Positions 6,022 to 11,087 of a DNA stretch of 11,087 nucleotides are shown here, piece by piece. The notes beneath the pieces were generated by a model. The model was not told where the DNA came from. It ran no database searches and saw only the letters and a list, made by a program, of their open reading frames with translations. Source of the DNA: JAWLFI01 sp041685645 (lineage in GTDB: Bacteria; Bacteroidota; Bacteroidia; Chitinophagales; Saprospiraceae); contig JAWLFI010000087.1 of assembly GCA_041685645.1 (NCBI GenBank), positions 1 to 11,087 on the forward strand, given 5' to 3'. Position 1 is the stretch's first letter, and every line of letters begins with the position of its first letter. Made by a program: the position numbers and the translations under genes.

Positions 6022-7449
6022 TTAATTTTCAGAAAAGCGAATTTTCACAGTTTCTCCGATCCAGCAGCCCACTTCTACCTCATCCCCTTCTTTCAGCCCT
6101 CTCATAAAGCCTTCACTTTCTATAGGCTTGGAGTTGCGATAGTTGGCGATGCGCCTATTTGCAGTGCTTTCCACCTCCGGATCAATATTGCGAGCATAAC
6201 GATATTTATCGATCGCAGCTAGAATGCTGAGTCTCTGATTCCAGGAGTCGCCGCATTTGGCCGAAGCATATAAGTCTCCAATCAACAAATACGGACGCCC
6301 CCAATTACTTCTGTATTGCGCGGCCTTGAGTGCACTGGATCTCGCATCGCTATACCTTTTGAGTTTCCGCCCCTGAATCGAAGCCATGCTAAAATAGTAT
6401 TCGGCCATCTTGTCTTCATCATCCGTCGTAGCGATGGCTTCTTCGTACTTCTGCAGGGCTTTTTCAAACTTACCTTCGTCATAGAATAATTTCGCTGCAA
6501 TGTTGGGGTTGGATTTAGCCAACTCTCTCCGAACCTTATCCCGATATTTTAACATATATGCATCGTACTTCACTTGTAAGTCTTGCATCACTTGCATGCT
6601 CGTATCGCAGTCTTTATCTAATAAAGTCTCGTACACTTCTCTGAGGAGCGCTCCGCTGTCCGGATACTCTTCCAATTGGGGTGTAAGTTTATCTACAAAG
6701 TAATCGCAATCATACACCTCGTCTTCGACTTTATTAATTTGCCTATCGAGCCTTTTAAGAGCAGACTCGTAGTAATCTTTATACCTCGGCTTATTAGCAA
6801 TATTGTGCGCGGCAATTTGTTTCAGCAGTGCATGCTGGGTGCGCACCTCTACAGCGTCAATTTCATCTCGCTGAAAAAGGGCGGTGAGCGCCGCTCCCAT
6901 TGGCTCATAGATAATATACTCCGATGCATTGCCCGCGAGTTCGACGGATTGCTTGAGATTCTCGTAAATTTTATCGCGAGGCATATTAAAAGTGTAGTAC
7001 ATTTCATAGGCCTTCCGCCCTAGGATAAAACCCACCTTGCGATCGTAGCATTCCTGATCTCCGGCGCACTTACTTACACTGATTTTTTGCTGGCGGTAGC
7101 ATTCTGCTGCGCCATCGAACATCATTAAAGCGGAGTCGCGATAAGCTTTTTTCAACTTCTCATCATCTGTTTGCTCGGCCAACCACTTGTATATTTTCAC
7201 ACCATCGGTAAAGTGGTAATCTCTTCTGCCATCAGCTGCCGGAGCAATTTGGTAAGCTACCCGCCAATTTTCTTCAGCGAGCGAGAAGTTATCATTCTTT
7301 AATGCCTGGCGGTATATAGAATGTGCTCCTTCTGCCTCATCTTGCTTTGGGTGATCGATCCAGGTCTCACATTGAGCGCCTACCACGGACGATAGCGTCA
7401 AGATAACAACAGAAATCATTGTGAAACGTAAAAATGAGCTTGTATTCAT
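6022..7449 (-). CDS. Secreted TPR-like protein (475 aa)
   Basis: Predicted periplasmic or secreted protein. Residues 1-25 look like a Sec signal peptide (basic start, hydrophobic MISVVILTLSSVVGA, likely cut after Ala25 or Gln26). The rest is helical, with TPR-like units near 44-70 (YRQALKNDNFSLAEENWRVA) and 320-390 (GKFEKALQKYEEAI and following). Shared signatures with the downstream paralogue include APAADGRR/TDGV (69-84), LGRKAYEMYY (143-152), YDCDYFVDKL, AAQYRSNWGRPYLLIG and the C-terminal GDEVEVGCWI. A Cys-containing insert at about 121-138 (KCAGDQECYDRK) is absent from the paralogue. The ATG follows the stop of the outer membrane protein gene after 1 nt, so translation is probably coupled. 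TPR proteins of this type follow coaX and a barrel gene in many Bacteroidota; the role is not known to me. Confidence 0.78.
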   Translation of the reverse strand: MNTSSFLRFTMISVVILTLSSVVGAQCETWIDHPKQDEAEGAHSIYRQALKNDNFSLAEENWRVAYQIAPAADGRRDYHFTDGVKIYKWLAEQTDDEKLKKAYRDSALMMFDGAAECYRQQKISVSKCAGDQECYDRKVGFILGRKAYEMYYTFNMPRDKIYENLKQSVELAGNASEYIIYEPMGAALTALFQRDEIDAVEVRTQHALLKQIAAHNIANKPRYKDYYESALKRLDRQINKVEDEVYDCDYFVDKLTPQLEEYPDSGALLREVYETLLDKDCDTSMQVMQDLQVKYDAYMLKYRDKVRRELAKSNPNIAAKLFYDEGKFEKALQKYEEAIATTDDEDKMAEYYFSMASIQGRKLKRYSDARSSALKAAQYRSNWGRPYLLIGDLYASAKCGDSWNQRLSILAAIDKYRYARNIDPEVESTANRRIANYRNSKPIESEGFMRGLKEGDEVEVGCWIGETVKIRFSEN

Positions 7450-7450
7450 T

Positions 7451-8779
7451 TTAGTTAAATTTGGATTTTACAAACCATTGATTATCAGCAGCTGTGAAGC
7501 CAAATCGAATGGTATAAAAGGTTTCTGATATACCGTTGGCTACATAGCGTTCTCCATAACTAAACGACAGATTACCGTATGCTGTTCTCCTAACGCCAAT
7601 AAAAGGAAAAGTAAGTCCCGCATTTAAGCTATACGATTCCATTTGTTCTCCCCCAATCACTCTGGGATCCGTGCCGTAATTCACTCCGGCGCGATAAGTC
7701 ATTCTCTTCAGATAGTTGTCAATATTGTTTTCATCGGGCGTATATCCAAAGCCGGTGGATAGCCCGTAAGTGTTTCTCAGGTCAGCGGGTCGAGCCTCGT
7801 TTTCGTATTTCTCCCAAAATCCAAAATCCACATCCGATCCCACCATCCATTTGGAATTGGCCCGAAACATCAGTCCCATAGAAAAGCTACCGGGCAAAAC
7901 ACCCGATGATTCGACTCCTTCCGTCAATAATATCGTATCCACTACCCCACCAAATACACTGTGTTGAGAGCGGTAAAAACTGCTTTCTTTCACATTGAGC
8001 GTAGCATTCGAGGCCAATGTCGCTCCAAAAGTGAGACTTTTGGTTGCTCCGCCCTCCGATCCATCCGATTTTTGAGCTCTTTGCAATACCCATTTGTACT
8101 GAGACCCAAACTCCCAGCGCAGGGCGCCCAGGGTCTGATCATCCCGGTAGATGTTTTCAAAAGAGTTGTCCACTTCCAGGAATCTAATTAAGCGATCTTC
8201 TCGCAAGTCGCCAAAAATATACTCCGTCCGAACGCCAAACCCAAAATTCTTATAGCGAAATCCATTTCCCCACATAATTGAGTAAGCTCCCCCCGTGCCG
8301 GTATATTGACGGCGTATCAGCCCCAGATCATCATCCTGCACATCCGTAACTATATCATATCCGGTTTCCGAAAAAGGCATCAAACCCAGCATCATTCCCC
8401 AACCGTAATTTCGCTCTGAGCGATTCAATAAATCATTAATGGGATTGAAAATCGGGAAACTCAAATTTAAGTGCGAAATGTTACCCGTCCAATAGGAAAA
8501 ATCGCCATCATTGGCATTGATTTCGCTATGCTCTGCAAACAGCCCAATGTCCATAGAAGCTGCCCGCAGCCAGCCCAAAGCCGCCGGATTTGAAACATTG
8601 GTGTAAATATTATCCTGAAAGGCCGTACTCAATCCACCCATACTGTGCTGGACAGCCAGATCGTACGTCTTGAGTTGTCCCAAGCCGATTCGGGAGGCCG
8701 GAGAATAGCTTTTGGGCTGCGCTTGAAGGACTACAGCTCCAATGAGCAGGAAGAAAAGAGCAATGATTGATTTATGCAT
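7451..8779 (-). CDS. Outer membrane beta-barrel protein, FadL/OmpP1-like
   Basis: Predicted outer membrane barrel of 442 aa. A signal peptide spans residues 1-20 or 21 (hydrophobic IIALFFLLIGAVVLQAQ). After it come the plug-like N-terminal features of the FadL/OmpP1/PorV superfamily: a Gly-rich MGGLSTAF (47-54) and NVSNPAALG (61-69), followed by alternating polar/hydrophobic strands with many Gly, Tyr and aromatic residues to the C-terminus. The frame is open upstream to an ATG at 8833. I chose the ATG at 8779 because it directly precedes the signal peptide; the longer version would put a charged, non-signal segment in front. This start overlaps the end of coaX by 8 nt, which suggests translational coupling. 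A barrel gene directly after coaX is a recurring Bacteroidota arrangement. The substrate is unknown: a hydrophobic-compound channel is the family default, not shown here. Confidence 0.78.
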   Translation of the reverse strand: MHKSIIALFFLLIGAVVLQAQPKSYSPASRIGLGQLKTYDLAVQHSMGGLSTAFQDNIYTNVSNPAALGWLRAASMDIGLFAEHSEINANDGDFSYWTGNISHLNLSFPIFNPINDLLNRSERNYGWGMMLGLMPFSETGYDIVTDVQDDDLGLIRRQYTGTGGAYSIMWGNGFRYKNFGFGVRTEYIFGDLREDRLIRFLEVDNSFENIYRDDQTLGALRWEFGSQYKWVLQRAQKSDGSEGGATKSLTFGATLASNATLNVKESSFYRSQHSVFGGVVDTILLTEGVESSGVLPGSFSMGLMFRANSKWMVGSDVDFGFWEKYENEARPADLRNTYGLSTGFGYTPDENNIDNYLKRMTYRAGVNYGTDPRVIGGEQMESYSLNAGLTFPFIGVRRTAYGNLSFSYGERYVANGISETFYTIRFGFTAADNQWFVKSKFN

Positions 8780-9488
8780 AATGACTTTGATACATTTGAT
8801 ATAATCCGTGTAATACGAGATCCGGTGCGACAAATATCTCTAATTTTAAGTGCCTGGCCAACTCAAAAGCGTTTCCGCCGGTTAATAGGATGTTAAGATC
8901 CTCACGGCCCTTGCTCCAGTGGGTAGCGTAGCCTTCTATTTCATAGAGCAAACCCCAAAAAGCTCCCCCCTGGAGAGCCGTCAAAGTACTCTCTCCTAAA
9001 TGATTCAGCGGCACCTTTCTTTTCGCCAGGGGCAAACTTTCAGTTCCTTTCGCCATGGAATGCAATCGCAAATCCCAGCCCGGAGAAATATTGCCGCCCA
9101 AATACTGTCCTTGCTCATCGACAAAGTCAATGGTCAAACAAGTCCCGGCATCGAAAATCAGACAGGGCCCTTCCCAGCCCTCATGCGCAGCGCATACGCC
9201 GGCCAGCCGATCAATACCCAATGTTTCGGGCGTCTTATAGAGTAGCGACACATTTAAATTCCAGTCCGTACTTGCTTCGATAATTACCGGCATTTTCTTT
9301 TTGGATGACAACCATTGCCTGGCGGCGCCTACTCGTCCCACTACGATTTGCTGAATCTCGGAGTGCTGCTCAATGTATGCATTTAAGTCCCCTGCATACT
9401 CAAACACCTTGCGCTCGACTAAGTTGCCGTTACTATAAACGCCCGCTTTGACCCGGGTATTGCCTATGTCTAATACCACGACCGCCAT
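8772..9488 (-). CDS. coaX: Type III pantothenate kinase
   Basis: Cytosolic kinase of 238 aa that phosphorylates pantothenate, the first step of coenzyme A synthesis. It belongs to the ASKHA (acetate and sugar kinase/Hsc70/actin) fold. Visible motifs are the phosphate-binding DIGNTRVK (7-14), GIDRLAG (91-97) with pantothenate-binding character, FDAGTCLTIDF (112-122) with Asp113 as the likely catalytic residue, GGNISPG (131-137) and the adenosine-side LLTGGNA (201-207). It is slightly shorter than the usual 240-260 aa but keeps all motifs. Type III enzymes need a monovalent cation and are not inhibited by CoA, according to the family's known biochemistry. The ATG lies 5 nt after the purH stop, and its 3' end overlaps the barrel gene by 8 nt, so it is an internal gene of the operon. 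Confidence 0.95.
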   Translation of the reverse strand: MAVVVLDIGNTRVKAGVYSNGNLVERKVFEYAGDLNAYIEQHSEIQQIVVGRVGAARQWLSSKKKMPVIIEASTDWNLNVSLLYKTPETLGIDRLAGVCAAHEGWEGPCLIFDAGTCLTIDFVDEQGQYLGGNISPGWDLRLHSMAKGTESLPLAKRKVPLNHLGESTLTALQGGAFWGLLYEIEGYATHWSKGREDLNILLTGGNAFELARHLKLEIFVAPDLVLHGLYQMYQSHYA

Positions 9489-9493
9489 CGCGA

Positions 9494-11020
9494 TTAGTGT
9501 TTAAAGTGTCTGACAGAGGTCAGGTACATCGCCTGATCATGCGTCTCACAATAATCAATGGAGTCCTGATCCTTAATAGATCCGCCCGGCTGCACCACCG
9601 CCTTTATTCCCACGCCATTGGCGATTTCGACACAGTCGGGGAAAGGAAAAAACGCATCCGAGGCCATCACCGCGCCATCCAAATCAAACCCCAGTTTTTG
9701 CGCCTTGTGAATCGCCTGATGCAAGGCATCGACCCGGGAGGTCTGCCCACAGCCCATTCCGACCAATTGATGATCTTTGACCAGGGCGATAGTATTCGAT
9801 TTGAGATGCTTCACTACGCGATTGGCAAACATCAGATCCGCCATTTCCCGGTCCGTCGCCTGTCGCGTGGTGACGCAGGTCCAGTCCGCCCGCTGATGCG
9901 TTTTCAAATCCATATCTTGTTCGATCACCCCGTTCAGCAAGGATTTAAACTGTCGCTCCTCCGCCGACCAGTCCTTGAGCTTGAGCAAAACGCGTTTCTT
10001 CTTTTTCTTCAGATGCTCCAACGCAGCCGGCTCAAAATCCGGAGCAATCAAGAGTTCATAAAAAATCTCATCAATCGCCATGGCAGTTTTTACATCCATC
10101 GGTCGATTGGCAATAATCACCCCACCGAAAGCCGAAATTGGATCCCCGGCCAGTGCCGCTTCCCAGGCCGAAAATAAGTCATCTCGCGTGGCCAGTCCGC
10201 AAGGATTCGTATGTTTAAGCACGGCCATTGTAGGCTCATCCTTTTCAAACTCACGCATGAGATGAAAAGCCGCATCCAGGTCCACTAAATTATTATACGA
10301 AAGCGCCTTACCGTTCAGCTGCTCAAATTTCTCTTCAAAAGGCCCGTAAAATCGCCCCGTCTGATGGGGATTTTCGCCGTAGCGCAGAGGCTGCACACCC
10401 GCTGTCGATGCTTTAAAACTAGACACCTGATCTCCGGATTTCGCAAAGTGAGTATAAATGGCACTATCGTAATGAGACGAGACATCAAAAGCCCGAACCG
10501 CCTGTCGCAGTCGCAACTCCCGATCGGTCGTCGCCCCCTTGGAAATCACGCCCGCCAGCGTGCTGTAATCCGCCCGCGACGGAATCACCAGCGTCCGCTC
10601 AAAATTCTTCGCCGCAGCCCGAATGAGTGCGATGCCGCCAATATCAATTTTCTCAACAATATCCTGCTCACTCACCCCATCCTGAGCGATCGTATCCTCA
10701 AAGGGGTAGAGATCCACCACCACGCAGTCTATATTCGGTATTTGATAGGTCTTCAGTTCACTTTGGTGCGCAGGGGTATCTCGCGCGAGAATACCGCCAA
10801 AAATATTGGGGTGTAGCGTTTTGACCCGTCCGTCGAGAATAGCGGGAAACTCCGTCAGCGTTTCGACCGGAGTGACCGGAATGTTGAGCGCTTCAATAAA
10901 TCGCTGCGTACCACCGGTAGAGATCAGCTCAATCCCTTTGGCGTGCATTTCTTCAACTATAGGCGTCAGCCCCTCCTTGGAAAATACAGAAATAAGTGCT
11001 TTTCGAATCGGTCTTGACAT
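9494..11020 (-). CDS. purH: Bifunctional AICAR formyltransferase/IMP cyclohydrolase
   Basis: Cytosolic enzyme of 508 aa carrying out the last two steps of IMP synthesis: formylation of AICAR with 10-formyl-THF, then ring closure of FAICAR. Residues 1-200 are the MGS-like IMP cyclohydrolase domain: STGGT (34-38), DGRVKTLHP (63-71) with Lys67, DLYPF (103-107), and IDIGG...RAAAKN (135-149). The AICAR formyltransferase domain follows, with RYGENPHQ (213-220), the catalytic LKHTNPCG pair Lys269-His270, KSNTIAL (407-413), GCGQTSRV (443-450) and SDAFFPF (454-460). The length is normal for PurH (about 505-530 aa). The ATG at 11018-11020 gives the standard N-terminus. It is the first gene of the minus-strand operon, preceded by a promoter match at 11049-11080. 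The Lys-rich stretch at 338-342 lies between core motifs and does not disrupt them. Confidence 0.97.
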   Translation of the reverse strand: MSRPIRKALISVFSKEGLTPIVEEMHAKGIELISTGGTQRFIEALNIPVTPVETLTEFPAILDGRVKTLHPNIFGGILARDTPAHQSELKTYQIPNIDCVVVDLYPFEDTIAQDGVSEQDIVEKIDIGGIALIRAAAKNFERTLVIPSRADYSTLAGVISKGATTDRELRLRQAVRAFDVSSHYDSAIYTHFAKSGDQVSSFKASTAGVQPLRYGENPHQTGRFYGPFEEKFEQLNGKALSYNNLVDLDAAFHLMREFEKDEPTMAVLKHTNPCGLATRDDLFSAWEAALAGDPISAFGGVIIANRPMDVKTAMAIDEIFYELLIAPDFEPAALEHLKKKKKRVLLKLKDWSAEERQFKSLLNGVIEQDMDLKTHQRADWTCVTTRQATDREMADLMFANRVVKHLKSNTIALVKDHQLVGMGCGQTSRVDALHQAIHKAQKLGFDLDGAVMASDAFFPFPDCVEIANGVGIKAVVQPGGSIKDQDSIDYCETHDQAMYLTSVRHFKH

Positions 11021-11048
11021 GCTTGGTTAGATCTGATGTAGAAAGGCC

Positions 11049-11080
11049 TAAAGGTAAAATAAATGCTCCTTACTGCCAAA
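11049..11080 (-). promoter_or_regulatory. Predicted Bacteroidota-type promoter of the purH-coaX operon
   Basis: On the minus strand TTTG (11080-11077) is followed after 20 nt by TACCTTTA (11056-11049), a good match to the Bacteroidota TTTG/TAnnTTTG promoter except for the last base. Transcription would start near 11043, leaving a leader of about 22 nt before the purH ATG. No purine riboswitch fits in so short a leader. Confidence 0.5.
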
Positions 11081-11087
11081 CCCATTT

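Noticed and set aside
5608..6222. 204-codon plus-strand open frame across the junction of the two TPR genes
   Set aside because: It is antisense to both paralogues and to their 27-nt gap, with no domain and no promoter.
8780..8833. Upstream extension of the outer membrane protein to the ATG at 8833
   Set aside because: The additional 18 residues would bury the signal peptide and lie wholly inside coaX; the ATG at 8779 gives a normal Sec signal.
10000..10020. Possible programmed slippage at the Lys-rich codon run of purH
   Set aside because: The reading frame continues without interruption, no alternative product is apparent, and a Lys-rich linker at this position is not surprising in PurH.
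9497..10177. 226-codon plus-strand open frame opposite purH
   Set aside because: It is antisense to a complete purH with all catalytic motifs; the product has no recognisable domain and open antisense frames are common opposite GC-biased third positions.

Overview
The window most likely comes from a member of the Bacteroidota, probably of the Saprospiria/Cytophagia type. Three things point there. The order coaX, outer membrane barrel, TPR protein is typical of the phylum. Two genes have promoters resembling the Bacteroidota sigma-ABfr form (TTG/TTTG, 20 nt, TAnnTTTA). Start sites lack strong Shine-Dalgarno sequences. The phylum assignment is fairly firm; the family-level guess is from memory and soft. 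There are no mobile genes, rRNA, tRNA or CRISPR arrays in the window.

Layout: (1) 1-347 is AT-rich non-coding DNA ending in an inverted repeat behind the first gene. (2) 348-1604, minus strand, is a multi-pass MgtC/DUF4010 membrane protein with its own promoter and an AT-rich leader hairpin. (3) 1605-2209 is a divergent intergenic region carrying two perfect palindromes close to the next operon. (4) 2210-4245, plus strand, holds three small membrane proteins followed by a short (ACT-less) D-3-phosphoglycerate dehydrogenase; the first two genes overlap through a TTG start. (5) 4246-4527 lies between convergent genes and holds a perfect 20-bp palindrome and a GC-rich, strongly self-complementary element of about 150 bp. 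(6) 4528-11020, minus strand, is one tightly packed five-gene operon in the order purH, coaX, FadL-like outer membrane barrel, TPR protein, paralogous TPR lipoprotein-like protein. It is read from a promoter at 11049-11080.

The minus-strand operon joins two cytosolic biosynthetic enzymes (the last steps of IMP synthesis and the first step of CoA synthesis) to three exported proteins whose exact job is unknown. The spacing (5 nt, an 8-nt overlap, 1 nt, 27 nt) argues for co-transcription and translational coupling. The plus-strand genes pair serine biosynthesis with small envelope proteins of unknown role.

No clear new defence or mobile system is visible. The best candidates for something undescribed are the structured GC-rich element at 4364-4516, the tandem TPR paralogues, and the palindrome cluster upstream of the small-membrane-protein/serA operon.
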